NCBI GenBank assembly: GCA_024305405.1
Contig: JAKNDB010000068.1
Coordinates: 4,216,501-4,280,500 of the forward strand
Source of the DNA: Dirofilaria immitis
Taxonomy: Eukaryota; Nematoda; Chromadorea; Rhabditida; Onchocercidae
Direction: 5' to 3'
DNA length: 64,000 nt
Both the position numbers and the translations under genes were made by a program. This document shows positions 43,861-51,066 of the stretch, one piece after another. Positions within the stretch are counted from its first letter, which is position 1, and each line of letters begins with the position of its first letter. The notes below the pieces were generated by a model. That model worked only from the letters and a program-made list of their open reading frames with translations, ran no database searches and was not told where the DNA came from.

Positions 43861-46800
43861 TAAGTAGAATGAAATTATATCAAACATAATTGAATATCAG
43901 TTAATATATGAATAAGGTGTAATTTAAATTACTATAGAAATGATTTATTTTTGTTTGTCAGTTCCTTTTTGCTATTCAAAAACATAAGTAAAAAGTAAAC
44001 AAATAGATGCTTGTTTACTTTTCACTTAAATAATCCCCTATGTTATCGTCGAACTACAACAACAATCATTGATATTATTTCAGAACGAATCTATGAGGAT
44101 CACGAATATTTAGTAGAAAATATTATGATGTGGACATTAAATTCGCAAAATAAATTATATTTTACTCGACGTTTGGATAAATATTCATTCCTTGATCGAC
44201 CGGAAGAATTTCTCGTAACTCAAAAAACATCGATACATTGGTACATGGTCCACCGTCACCAAGCACAAAACGACATGTAATTAGGGTAAATTATAAAAGC
44301 AACTAATTTTTAAAAGAAAATATAATAGATCAAAAACGAAATGAACTAAGGAATTATTTTCCATCATTTTCATATGATTTAAGGAATAATTAACCTTCAG
44401 ATTATTACATTATAACAATACAGAAATGTAATTTGTACGAATGCAGAATACTGTATCGCTATAGATGTAATTTAGTAACATTTTAGAATCGTAATTAATA
44501 AACGACATTCAAAATATAGACCAATTTTCAAACGTTACAACCAAATTAGGATTCTATCAAAATATAATTATTCTAAACGTGATATTTTTTTCTTTGAACC
44601 TGAAAAGTTTCACGACCATGACATAATTAATTATTTTGAAAGCGATGTTTTTCGAATCTAAGGGACGACTGACGTTTTTAATTCGTGGGAAATACAAGTT
44701 AGTGTAGCATATGTATATGTATACGTAAAAGTGGCTATTCTTGATTTTTATTTATGTATCATGATCTCTGTTTATAATTTATTTGTGCGAAGCTTTCCGA
44801 TGCAAAATACTACAATCAGTTAATATTGATGATTGTTTTGACAACAAAGAAATCTCGTTCATTTATTATCTTCAATGGTACTGTATCCGAATGTGGGATA
44901 CTATATCACTAAAAGTCGTTACAAACGTGATACTGTGTCACCATTTTTCGTAAACTTTAGAAAAAACATTTTATATAAATCAATTAGATGTGTTGATGAA
45001 TATCACAGCCAAATAAACAATGAATGAATGAATGAATGACGTGATGAAATGTTTTTACTTACAGTAATGCGATATTTCAGGAATTTTTGAAGGTGATAAT
45101 ATACAACCACCGGAAACAGAAGGCTGGCTATTTCTAAAATCAGATGGCAAAAAATCATGGAAGAAGCATTTCTTTGTGCTCCGTTTATCCGGTCTCTATT
45201 ATTGTCCAAAGGGTAAAAGTCGTAATTCGAAAGATTTGCAATGCTTAATGAATATGCAAACTAATCAAGTTTATACGGCTACCGATTGGAAGAAGAAATA
45301 TAAAGCACCGTCCAGTTATGGCTTTGCAATTAAAGTATGTTAATACCGCAACGATTTTATGCCTTTTAGAATTAGCAAGTCTAAAATTTGAACATATTAA
45401 ATAAAATTCGAGATTTATTAATCAAAAATTCAGTAAATATCATGTAGTATCTTTCAGTTACTAAAAGGGTTTGGGACTTTTACTAACTAAAAATTTAGTA
45501 AAATTTATAGTGGTGGTCGATTGAAATGATCAATTTTTAATTTGTCGAACCAGAAGCTAATGAAGTTTTTAATTCCGATCATTTCAACTTTACTCATTTT
45601 TGATCAAATTTCTTTTTTCTGTTTTTTTTCTTTTTTCTTGAATGAATTTTTATCCTTACGAGATATTTTTCAGTAAGCTTAAATTACTTATTTAAAAATT
45701 TATTTGAAAAAATATTTATTTAATTCTAATTGTTTACGACGACTTTTTATCTCATTTATAAAATTGCGTCACTTAAACTGAGTTGCTTAAAATTTTATCT
45801 AAAATCTATCGCCATATTGATGATATCATTGATCTCAGATGATTTACTAAAATTTTAGCATCCAAAAATTCAAGTGAAAGCATCGAAATATATCAAGTAT
45901 GTTTGCACTGAGGATGCTTTGACATTCCATAAATGGATGGTAGCTTTAAGGATTGCAAAGGTATTTGTCATTTTGTTAACTGTTTTTGCAATTATTCTGT
46001 AGAGTCTCGAGAATTTCATAAAATTTTTGGGACATTTTAAGAAAAATAAAATGTATAAATCAATAATTTCAACGAATATCAAAGAAAGTAATGAAAAGAG
46101 AAGTAATTTCATCATGGATACTTTATGGGTATACTCATGTGTATATTTATTATGTACCGGATATAGTGAATTTTTAATACCAATTTTCGTTTCATTCGTA
46201 ACGTTACCATAACTCTTCTAGAATGGTCGAAATTTGTATGAGAATTATATCGAGATGAAGAAACAACAACAAACAGAATCAAATGTATTAAATCAACCTA
46301 TGAAAGTTGGAATTCCTCAAATTTCACCAGCCGATTCCAGTCGTGTATCTTTTGTTGAAATGCGTAAGTCCAATGCACGGCAGTGTCAACAACAAGATCC
46401 ATCACCTTTATTAAATTTAAACCGTGATTTACGAACTCCCATTTCATCCAGGTTATCAGTTGCAACTAGTAATGATGGCAATTCTTCATCTCATCAAAAT
46501 AGCATCATTTTTGATCAGGTATATTTGCTTCAGATATTTTATTAATTTTATTCGTCATTTTAATGTTACTTGTTTCATCCGATAATGTAATCATTTTCAG
46601 TGTGATGATATCATAACGGGTACAATAAAGCGAGCACCTTGTGATATAATGTTCGGTAATAGGCAATCAACGATGACCGATCATCGAAGTTCTAGTGATG
46701 GTATTGCTTCACCAAGCGGTCGTAGCGGTGGCACTGCCGAAAGTGATAGCGATGAAGAACAATTCCCACCACCTCCACCAACTTTGGTTGCTACCATTTT

Positions 46801-48310
46801 GCATAGTGATGATTCTCGTAATAGTAAGTGTTCTGAATCTTCAGTTAAAATTTATAATTCATCTGTTTGCCAAATTTAATCTGGCAAACTAATGAGTTTA
46901 TTAAATATCCACGGAATTTAACTTTCTGAAACTTTCATCTAACTTGCAGAATGTTTTAAATGGTCATTATTTTTTCAGTATAAGCGACAAATTCTAAGAT
47001 TATATTTTTGATGTCCGTTACGTTTTACTTTTATATAACTTACTTTTTCAGCATTTTTTCATTTTTTAAGATTTATATAATAATGAGGATAATGATACGA
47101 CTCCATTATCAACACCAATTCCAAAAACTGCCTTTCCTCAACAACAACAACAGCAGCAACCAAGTACCAGTCATATGGTTGCTGATACACGATATCATAA
47201 TGGAATTTCATCTACTTATGCTAATGGTAATTACGTATCAAACGTAAAACCCATTACGATACCAGTACCACCAGCAAAACCACAATTTACTATACAAAAT
47301 GGAGGAAGTAGCAGTCAAATGATTGGCACTAAAGTATTCTTTTCTTGCCTTTCAGTTTTTCAATTCCATTCAATTTTCATAATTTCCATTTCCTCTTCAT
47401 AGCATATATCAGTTTCTTCTTTTTTTCATCTCCTATTCACAGAACTAAATTGTTTTTATTAAGTAAATAAAATAAATATTGGGTACATTTTCTTCTATCT
47501 AAGAAAGATCATTAATCCAATTCTTTAATTTATTGAAAAAAAATTCTTCTAAATAGCTTCTAAAATGGAAAAAAATACTTTTCTTTCTTCTTTTCTATTT
47601 TTCTATAATTTCATTACCTTTTAATTGTTTAATTTTAGAATTCCTGATCTAACTAAGTACCATAATAATCTTTCTCCATCCATGATATTAGATGTTTTTA
47701 TTACTACTGATCATAGCTATTATGCCAATATTTACAGAATGCTATAACTACAATAGCTAATCATCAACAGTTGGGATTAATGCCTTCACAAACATCGTTG
47801 ACATCATTACCGAAGAAAATACCACCACCACCCCACCCAAACGCTCCGATACTACTAAATTGCAATCGGTATTTCGTTTATTATTAGTGATAAAATGCAA
47901 GTAATAAGAATACAAAAGTCTATGATTAATCTATTTACTGATATGTGATTAGCTTAAATAATCGTTAATTATGGCTTCTGTGAATTATGGCTTCTTATTT
48001 ATAAATTTTTTTATCATTTGGAATTAGACTATAGAATATGAAACTATAAATAGCGTGTATTGAAATAAAGTTTTTATTGGAATAGAACAGGATTAAAAAT
48101 GAAAACTTAGATTTTAGGGAATATTTGAAATTTCAAATTCTAATCTTTTAGTTGGATTAAAATTTCCTATTGGAAACCTTCTTCTCGAACGACCAATTCT
48201 CTGTTGATTTTTGGCTGAATTTATTTATGTTTCAGAGAAATGCTGAAGCTTTACATTCGGAATTAGAAATAGCAATGGCAAGGAGATTACAAAAAATTGG
48301 ACAACTTTAA
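5729..48310 (+). CDS. mig-10: MIG-10/lamellipodin (MRL family) RA-PH adaptor, whole gene span
   Basis: Spliced gene with likely exons 5729-5873, 22652-22880, 34388-34745, 36237-36392 (uncertain), 38830-39070, 43256-43598, 44084-44276, 45081-45334, 45859-45960, 46222-46518, 46601-46823, 47071-47333, 47738-47868 and 48238-48310. The order is an acidic start, a Ser/Gln/Gly-rich N-terminal half, an RA domain, a PH domain, and a tail with FPPPPP and IPPPPHP. MRL proteins couple active Ras-family GTPases and phosphoinositides to Ena/VASP and actin at the leading edge. In C. elegans MIG-10 acts in neuronal migration and axon guidance. With every exon used the product is near 1000 residues, longer than the roughly 650-residue C. 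elegans isoforms I remember, so several 5' exons may be isoform-specific. The phase fails to match at 36392/38830 and at 44276/45081. Confidence 0.9.
13234..13545. repeat. Degenerate ~55 bp repeat array
   Basis: Four to five poor copies share ACCTGTCCATATCT or ACCTGTTCATATCT, ATTCATTGTTTGATATTTT and ATTGTTTCACATATT. Intronic. Confidence 0.45.
15751..15806. repeat. GTT/GTTT microsatellite
   Basis: Nearly pure run of GTTGTT and GTTTGTT units, with five consecutive GTTTGTT-type units. Low-complexity intronic DNA. Confidence 0.85.
15900..16900. repeat. Degenerate interspersed short repeat around CTTATAAATCATGATAA
   Basis: Eight or more imperfect copies of a ~25 base motif (TTATAAATCATGATAACATT and variants such as TTATGAATTACGATAATATT) recur about every 50-150 bases, mixed with TAATCATAATTATAAT-like palindromic AT DNA. 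No coding potential. Confidence 0.5.
17986..18601. promoter_or_regulatory. Cluster of nine heat-shock-element palindromes in a diverged minisatellite
   Basis: TTCTAGAA occurs at 18062, 18332, 18367, 18416, 18509, 18544 and 18594, and TTCCAGAA at 17986 and 18302. TTCnnGAA is the HSF recognition unit, and both TTCTAGAA and TTCCAGAA are canonical forms. The palindromes sit in a degenerate repeat (GTTCGTTCTAGAAGGA, then CAATGATT, then a GCATATTGCAT- or ACATGTTGCATG-like part) spaced mostly 30-35 or 49-50 bases. It lies in the 16.8 kb mig-10 intron. Regulatory activity is inferred, not shown. Confidence 0.6.
20486..20530. repeat. CT-rich microsatellite
   Basis: Run of CT and CTTT units interrupted by CCC; intronic and low in complexity. 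Confidence 0.8.
20560..21045. repeat. Three diverged copies of a ~145-175 bp repeat
   Basis: Anchors CGACATATCTGTCGCG (20688), TTGACATATCCATCTCT (20831) and TTGACATATCAATCTTC (21004) mark the ends of three copies. Each copy also has a TATGTAAATATTTATATG-like stretch, a GTAATTTAAT-like stretch, and CTTAACCAAAATG or CTTAGCCAAAAAT with a following GGCCAAAAAATGC-like part. Short frames across it on both strands are by-products of the repeat. Confidence 0.65.
22652..22880 (+). CDS. mig-10: Probable mig-10 5' exon, Ser/Asn/Gln-rich
   Basis: AATATTTTCAG precedes a coding-like stretch of 76 codons that includes [20 protein letters not shown] and [16 protein letters not shown], ending in a Gln/Asp-rich run before CCAACG|GTTAAT. 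Entry phase (one base completing a codon) matches the two bases left by 5873. Exit phase 0 matches the ATG-led exon at 34388. Composition stands out from the surrounding AT-rich DNA. Assignment to mig-10 rests on strand, order and phase, not on recognisable homology. Confidence 0.6.
26293..26306 (-). promoter_or_regulatory. Direct-repeat nuclear-receptor-like site (DR2)
   Basis: TGACCC-TA-TGACCT reads on the minus strand as AGGTCA, two bases, GGGTCA. It is followed at once by TTGAAT, so a looser DR1 overlaps it. This is a consensus-type half-site pair; function is inferred only from the motif and from the similar sites 450-640 bases away. Confidence 0.35.
26756..26935 (+). promoter_or_regulatory. 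Three AGGTCA/AGTTCA direct repeats
   Basis: AGGTCAGGTTCA (DR0) is at 26756-26767. AGGTCATAGTTCA (DR1) is at 26817-26829 and AGGTCAAAGTTCA (DR1) at 26923-26935. DR1 is the classic HNF4/RXR-type site, and nematodes have a large HNF4-derived receptor family. Flanks after each site are also related (TCATTAAGAATATTTGGATA versus TCATTATAAATATATTGACA), so the three are copies of one degenerate repeat. Confidence 0.45.
27381..27426. repeat. GA-rich microsatellite
   Basis: Run of GAGA and GAAAGA units, intronic. Confidence 0.8.
27616..27850. repeat. 98-bp tandem repeat, about 2.4 copies
   Basis: TAAATTTATCAATTTCAATT recurs at 27621, 27719 and (one mismatch) 27817, giving an exact 98-base period. The first two copies differ at very few positions (for example GATAATTAAAA versus GATAGTTAAAA), so the duplication is recent compared with other arrays here. 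Confidence 0.9.
29843..29880. repeat. GA microsatellite
   Basis: Run of (AGAG)n followed by AAAGAGAAAAAA; intronic. Confidence 0.8.
31108..31155. repeat. Short tandem duplication of TTAATGTTTAATCGAATTAA
   Basis: Two adjacent copies about 27 bases apart of TTTAATGTTTAATCGAATTA. Intronic. Confidence 0.75.
31188..31248. repeat. Three ~20 bp repeats each with ACGTG
   Basis: CTACGTGCCTTTATTCAA, CTTACGTGTTTTTACACAAA and TTACGTGCTTTTATACAAAT follow one another. Each carries the bHLH-PAS/HIF-type core ACGTG. Regulatory meaning is speculative. Confidence 0.55.
32687..32872 (+). pseudogene. Coding-like segment split by one amber stop
   Basis: From an ATG at 32687 a frame of 23 codons ends at TAG (32756-32758). 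The same frame then continues for 37 codons to TGA at 32870, including [20 protein letters not shown]. The stretch is visibly GC-richer than the intron around it and has few A/T-only codons. It could be a remnant of a mobile or duplicated gene, or chance. I do not recognise the protein. Confidence 0.25.
33535..33732. repeat. 70-bp tandem repeat, 2.8 copies with ~24 bp sub-units
   Basis: GTTTTGGACTATTTATCA starts copies at 33535, 33605 and 33675, an exact 70-base period. Each unit is itself three related ~24-base parts of the form ATCATCGATTGCTTTGAACT. Intronic. Confidence 0.9.
34388..34745 (+). CDS. mig-10: Probable mig-10 5' exon, Gln/Ser/Gly-rich, ending [20 protein letters not shown]
   Basis: TTCTTATTATAG precedes ATGGAAAATCGAG, and 119 codons run to CAAG|GTTAGT. 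The exon holds a Gln/Gly-rich part, a run of eight serines, a Thr/His/Gln part, a Glu/Gly-rich part and a conserved-looking end [20 protein letters not shown]. The ATG at 34388 could begin a shorter isoform, or the exon may be entered in phase 0 from 22880. It leaves one base, which does not directly fit the exon at 38830. Confidence 0.7.
36237..36392 (+). CDS. mig-10: Candidate mig-10 exon, Ser/Thr-rich
   Basis: A GC-richer stretch reads [20 protein letters not shown] followed by a Ser/Asn-rich part and ends AAAAA|GTTAGT. Two acceptors are possible. GGTGAG|TT (start 36237) keeps phase with the exon ending at 34745. GTTATCAG (start 36244) is a better splice signal but is out of phase with it. 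One base is left over at the end, whereas the exon at 38830 needs two, so a further exon or a different junction is missing. Confidence 0.45.
36832..36925. repeat. 34-36 bp tandem repeat, 2.7 copies
   Basis: TAGGTATCGCAACTTTTCAG, CAGTTATCGCAGTCTTTTCA and CAGGTATCGCAACTTTTTGA start at about 36833, 36866 and 36901, linked by TTCTTACCTTTTCC. Each unit mimics paired acceptor/donor signals (CCCAG|GTATCG), which may confuse gene finders. Confidence 0.75.
37348..37730. repeat. Two copies of a ~55 bp element
   Basis: Blocks at 37348-37400 and 37675-37730 share ATTAATTAAA, TTAAAAGGAA and CAGAACAAATGCTATAA / CAGAACAGATGCTATAA, with a weaker third relative near 37251. Intronic. Confidence 0.5.
38830..39070 (+). 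CDS. mig-10: mig-10 exon, Gly/Ser-rich linker before the RA domain
   Basis: TTTTATTTTGCAG|G precedes an 80-codon frame with [31 protein letters not shown], a Ser/Cys-rich part and [10 protein letters not shown], ending CAGCAA|GTTCGT. It is entered with two bases carried over and leaves phase 0, matching the RA exon at 43256. Such Ser-rich stretches with SAFGDS and SP motifs typify the region before the RA domain in MRL proteins and are likely phosphorylated. The overlapping frame read one base later is a shadow. Confidence 0.8.
40904..41345. repeat. Degenerate array, five to six copies of 60-90 bp
   Basis: Repeated order: GTTAATTTCACT or GTTAACTTCAA, then GAGCGAAAATTTT-like, GATTCGCTGAATAACCA and TTGTCCATTTT. 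Copies begin at about 40904, 40996, 41071, 41155, 41217 and 41295. Intronic and non-coding. Confidence 0.65.
41879..42160. repeat. Two-copy ~150 bp direct repeat
   Basis: Both copies contain CATTAGTATCTAACA / CATTATTACCTAATA, a TTGATAATGATACAGACTAA / AAATGATGCAGACTAA part, CATATTTTTCCGCATTACGC / CATATATTTTTCCGTATTTCGC and TTTCATTAATTAATTTAAATT-like ends. The second has a further duplicated TTTTTCC...CGCACTCC part. Confidence 0.65.
42314..42595 (-). CDS. Small predicted secreted or membrane-anchored protein, nested in a mig-10 intron
   Basis: Single-exon minus-strand frame of 93 codons with normal codon variety in otherwise AT-poor-codon surroundings. Residues 1-8 are charged (MDPEKILI). Residues about 9-24 form a hydrophobic segment ([15 protein letters not shown]) ending at Cys25, so a signal peptide or signal anchor is likely. 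The rest is polar with Cys42 and Cys54, a dibasic KR at 29-30 and KRK at 78-80. The ATG at 42595 is the first in frame and follows an AAGA context. No family is recognised. It could be a small secreted protein, an exon of an unseen gene, or chance. Confidence 0.4.
   Translation of the reverse strand: MDPEKILIDFTILLLTVLFVWITSCQIEKRSPLDEIQLTAICVTYQSHIHPFKCLIRSLNSPIIKVKDGSNRIFAENKRKYIAGKTGQSQIER
43256..43598 (+). CDS. mig-10: mig-10 exon: Gln-rich linker, coiled helix and first part of RA domain
   Basis: AATAATTTCAG precedes 114 codons. After a His/Gln-rich run ([15 protein letters not shown]) comes [20 protein letters not shown], matching the helix ahead of the lamellipodin RA domain (AAKLKAEKIRVALEKIKEAQ). 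The RA beta strands follow: [20 protein letters not shown], then [20 protein letters not shown] and a VVEEYPEL end. The RA domain binds GTP-loaded Ras-family proteins. The donor is ATATCA|GTAACT with one base left, which with the next exon's AA makes Lys. Confidence 0.95.
43831..43856. repeat. AG dinucleotide repeat
   Basis: Thirteen AG units inside a short mig-10 intron; the reverse-strand frame through it encodes only a Ser-Leu run and is spurious. Confidence 0.9.
44084..44276 (+). CDS. mig-10: mig-10 exon: end of RA domain and RA-PH linker
   Basis: ATTATTTCAG precedes a frame reading [20 protein letters not shown], then [20 protein letters not shown] and FLVTQKTS. It aligns with lamellipodin RIFEDHENLVENLLNWTRDS and its following helix. 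The end is uncertain. GACAT|GTAATT (44276) is the best-looking donor but leaves two bases, while the PH exon at 45081 needs one. CACC|GTCACC (about 44256) fits the phase but is a poor donor. A microexon in the next intron would also solve it. Confidence 0.9.
45081..45334 (+). CDS. mig-10: mig-10 exon: PH domain, first part
   Basis: GATATTTCAG precedes [20 protein letters not shown], then [20 protein letters not shown], then [18 protein letters not shown] and [15 protein letters not shown]. This is the PH core of MRL proteins (compare [20 protein letters not shown] in lamellipodin). The Lys-rich KKSWKK strand-loop is where phosphoinositides usually bind. It ends in phase 0 at AAA|GTATGT. Confidence 0.95.
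45335..45858 (+). other. mig-10 intron within the PH domain
   Basis: AT-rich, 524 bases, no coding features on either strand. Confidence 0.85.
45859..45960 (+). CDS. mig-10: mig-10 exon: PH domain, C-terminal strands and helix
   Basis: AAAATTTTAG precedes exactly 34 codons, [20 protein letters not shown] then [14 protein letters not shown], ending at AAG|GTATTT. It corresponds to SQYIKYLCCDDVRTLHQWVN in lamellipodin and carries the invariant Trp of the PH C-terminal helix. Confidence 0.95.
46222..46518 (+). CDS. mig-10: mig-10 exon: end of PH helix and Ser-rich region
   Basis: CTCTTCTAG precedes 99 codons beginning [20 protein letters not shown] (compare YGKQLYMNYQEALKRTESA in lamellipodin), then a stretch with [20 protein letters not shown] and [13 protein letters not shown]. 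Phase 0 at both ends (CAG|GTATAT). Confidence 0.93.
46601..46823 (+). CDS. mig-10: mig-10 exon with the FPPPPP Ena/VASP-binding motif
   Basis: TCATTTTCAG precedes 74 codons. A Ser/Gly-rich acidic part ([15 protein letters not shown]) leads into [13 protein letters not shown] at 46763-46780, a textbook EVH1-domain ligand preceded by acidic residues as in lamellipodin. Donor AATA|GTAAGT is strong and leaves one base. Confidence 0.95.
47071..47333 (+). CDS. mig-10: mig-10 exon, Gln/Pro-rich tail
   Basis: Entered after CATTTTTTAAG so that the leftover A plus AT makes Asn. The frame reads [20 protein letters not shown], a run of seven Gln, then [20 protein letters not shown], ending AAA|GTATTC. 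PVPPAKP is a typical SH3-ligand-type motif. An in-frame TAA just upstream (47067) confirms that the exon cannot start earlier. Confidence 0.85.
47738..47868 (+). CDS. mig-10: mig-10 exon with KKIPPPPHP motif
   Basis: AATATTTACAG precedes [20 protein letters not shown] then [20 protein letters not shown]. It is proline-rich tail sequence that could bind SH3 or profilin/EVH1-type partners. Two donors are possible, CG|GTATTT at 47868 (two bases left) and TTC|GTTTAT ten bases on (phase 0). The choice interacts with the tandem acceptor of the last exon. Confidence 0.88.
48238..48310 (+). CDS. mig-10: mig-10 terminal exon
   Basis: TTATGTTTCAGAG offers two acceptors two bases apart. Use of the second (start 48238) after the donor at 47868 reads [24 protein letters not shown] and TAA at 48308-48310. 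Use of the first (start 48236) with the same donor shifts frame and stops after ten codons. It would read the same long end if the alternative donor 10 bases downstream is used. The helical end looks like genuine protein. Confidence 0.8.
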
Positions 48311-48346
48311 TTGATCGAATGAATTTTATCAATTGTGATTGACCTA

Positions 48347-48352
48347 AATAAA
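48347..48352 (+). terminator. mig-10 polyadenylation signal AATAAA
   Basis: Canonical AATAAA 37 bases after the mig-10 stop codon, followed by a T-rich stretch; a suitable 3' end signal. Confidence 0.7.
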
Positions 48353-51009
48353 CATCGATTGCATCGATTTTTAATTAAATCTCAAATTCCTTTTTTTTCA
48401 TTCGTATTTATTCTTGAGATTAGTTTAACATTGGCATTCTTGATATTAATTGCAAATTGTGGTACTGGTAGTTTGACATGCGTGTTTTATGTATGATTAA
48501 TCGTATCGAACGTATTTTTTTCATTGTACGTAGAAGATATTTTAAAATTGAGAAATTATCCTTGTACTTTAACCCTTTTTTCTTTTAATTTCTTCATTTT
48601 TTGATACAAATTTTACATAATTAATAATGGAATAATAGCATAATTACAGTGATTCATTTAATTTCTTAAAATTATCATTAATAATAATATTATATTAACT
48701 ATCTTTTCATGATTTGAATTAGCAAAATTTAATTCAAACTCATAAATAAACAATTTGAAGAAAAAAAGAAATTAGAATTGTATAATCTCTGTTTTTGAAA
48801 ATGTCAATTACTTCCGCTTTTTCTCATTTATGTCTAAATTATTTTCTATTTTGCACTGTCATGTCAATATGCTCATTTTTTATAAAATTTTTCCTTATAA
48901 TTTATCATTATGCAAACCACTATAGCAATAACAGTAACATGTAGTTACACTAGTGATCATATTAGCGTGGGGACTACGGTGTAGAGATATTGGCATATAC
49001 GGTAGCAGTGATACTAGCATACAAACTACAATAGCAATGATACTAAATTGAAATTATAACAATAAAAAGATAACGAAATTTGCGTTGATAACGAAAGATT
49101 TTTATCATCCTTAGGACGGTTTTTATCACTTATCACTTTTCTGGAGAAATTTTACAGTCGATTACTACTTGAGTGAATATTTTTAAATAATAAAAAGTGA
49201 TATCCGTAAGATTGATGGCAATCGCCTGAAATAGAAAAGCAGCATCATGCTAAATGTTGGCAAAATGCATCTGCGTGTTTCACAGTTACCGGTTTCTTTT
49301 TTTTACATTTTATTTATACTTTTTACTTGCTTGTTTGTACATATATATTATTAACCTATAATGTCTATTTCCGATTCATATTTTGAAGTATTTTCTTTTC
49401 CTTTTTCTCTGTTAACTATGGCAACTAATCTCAAAATTGGCATTTGAAAAATTTGAATATTTTTAAATTTCCCTTTCAAATTATGTTGCATCCAAGTATT
49501 TTCATATCCTTGAAATTTGCTTTTTCTTTATTTTTATTATCAAAATTCAACATATTATATTTGGTATACTAATTTTTTTCAAATAAATTGAATAAATAAG
49601 TTCTTTACAAATTTATTCCGAGATTTTATTTTATGCTTGCATAAAGATTGTTGTATTATTAAATGAAAAAATCCAGGTCATATATCTGCCATTTTGATGC
49701 AGCTCATACTGCGGTAGTAAAATCATTTGTATCTTTTGCTTCAGGTTATTCTCGAGATGAAATATCTGTAAGGGATTGGGACAGCGTTTCCATATTTTTT
49801 CGTCCAAAATTTTAATATGACATCTGATAATCTTTCTCTTTGATAATATCTCAAACAAAAGTGTGTATAGGAAAACTTTGTAAGACTTCAATTAATAAAA
49901 TAGTTTGGCAGATACATTTATTTCAGGAAAACTTTTATGCAAAAAAGTGAAAATTTTAATGATACTAAAATTAAGAAGCATTTTAAACAGGCGCTATTTG
50001 ACAGATGGAAAATGACAATTCATATTGCATAATGAAACAAATTTAAATAAAAAAAACTTTTTAAGAAACTTTATATGCAAGAAAATTTTTGAATTCATAA
50101 CGCAGAAAAGGGAAAAAATAAGAAATGTATAAGTATGAAATTCATGCAAAAATTAATTTAATTAATTATGATAAATGAAGAAATGGGTATACGAGAAAGA
50201 GAAAGCAAAATACGATAATCATATGTTAAATATTTTATGCGACATTACAATGACAACACAACACACAGGCCCCGGTGGAAATTTTTTGATGGTTGTAATC
50301 TCGAGATTATATTATGCAGAAAATAAGAATGAAAAAGGAAACGAAAAAGGTTTTTGAAAAATTATGCAAATGAAAAATTTCGAGGATTTCAATAAAAACG
50401 AAGTTAGAAATCTTTTGCAACGACGTCGCATGATAGAAAGATTTTCTAGGCGGATTTAAAAAAATATTATATGATGTATCGGAATAATTAAAGAAAAAAT
50501 GTCAGTAAATTATTATAAAAGTAAAAATAGATAAATTTTTTCCTTGTTTTGTACAGAAAATATTTAAATTTTTAAAAATTTCTTCGAATTAATGAATTAA
50601 ATTGACAGTTTATTTTAAATTTCAATCAAAATCAGGGAAATGCTGGGAAATTTCGGCATTTGAAATTTAAGGATAATTCTTCATTTCATTTTTAACTGTA
50701 TATAATTTACATATAATATATGATGAGAAGAAATAGCTTGTAAATTACCTTTTCGAGACACGTTTTTTGAATAATTTTACATGATATTTTAATGAAACTT
50801 ATTATTATTAAATGATATAAAATTCCAAACAAAACAGTTTTTGAAATAAATTTTCTTGAATTGGCATCTTTTTACTTTTTTAGATTATAAATATTTAAGT
50901 TTACAAAAGGAACTTTTCGAAAAAAGAAGAAAACAGAACTGGCACTTGCGAAGAAAAAAGTGGAAGATAATATTCTAAAAGGAATAATGCAAAATGCTTC
51001 TCTAGGATT
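48353..51009. other. Space between the converging 3' ends of mig-10 and the minus-strand gene
   Basis: AT-rich DNA without a firm gene. A minus-strand 86-codon frame at 49631-49891 and a plus-strand 60-codon frame at 50175-50357 are somewhat protein-like but lack splice partners or recognisable motifs. The stretch at 48940-49030 is GC-richer, with ACTACGGTGTAG/ACGGTAGCAGTGATACTAGC-type words. A clear poly(A) signal for the minus gene was not identified. Confidence 0.5.
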
Positions 51010-51066
51010 TTAACGTCTACGATCCGATTCTGTTTCACGTTTATAGCTACATTCTTGTGATTCTTC
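51010..51066 (-). CDS. Last exon of the minus-strand gene
   Basis: CATTTTTTTTTAG precedes [18 protein letters not shown] and a TAA (51010-51012). It is entered in phase 0, which fits the exon at 51188-51296 but not a direct junction from 51341. Charged, Arg-rich C-terminus. Confidence 0.7.
   Translation of the reverse strand, partial: EESQECSYKRETESDRRR

Noticed and set aside
43481..43887. Minus-strand frames of 107 and 89 codons opposite the RA exon
   Set aside because: They overlap the well-supported RA-domain exon antisense and run into an AG microsatellite; shadows.
49631..49891. 86-codon minus-strand frame between the two genes
   Set aside because: Some protein-like stretches, but no partner exons and no recognisable motif; insufficient support.
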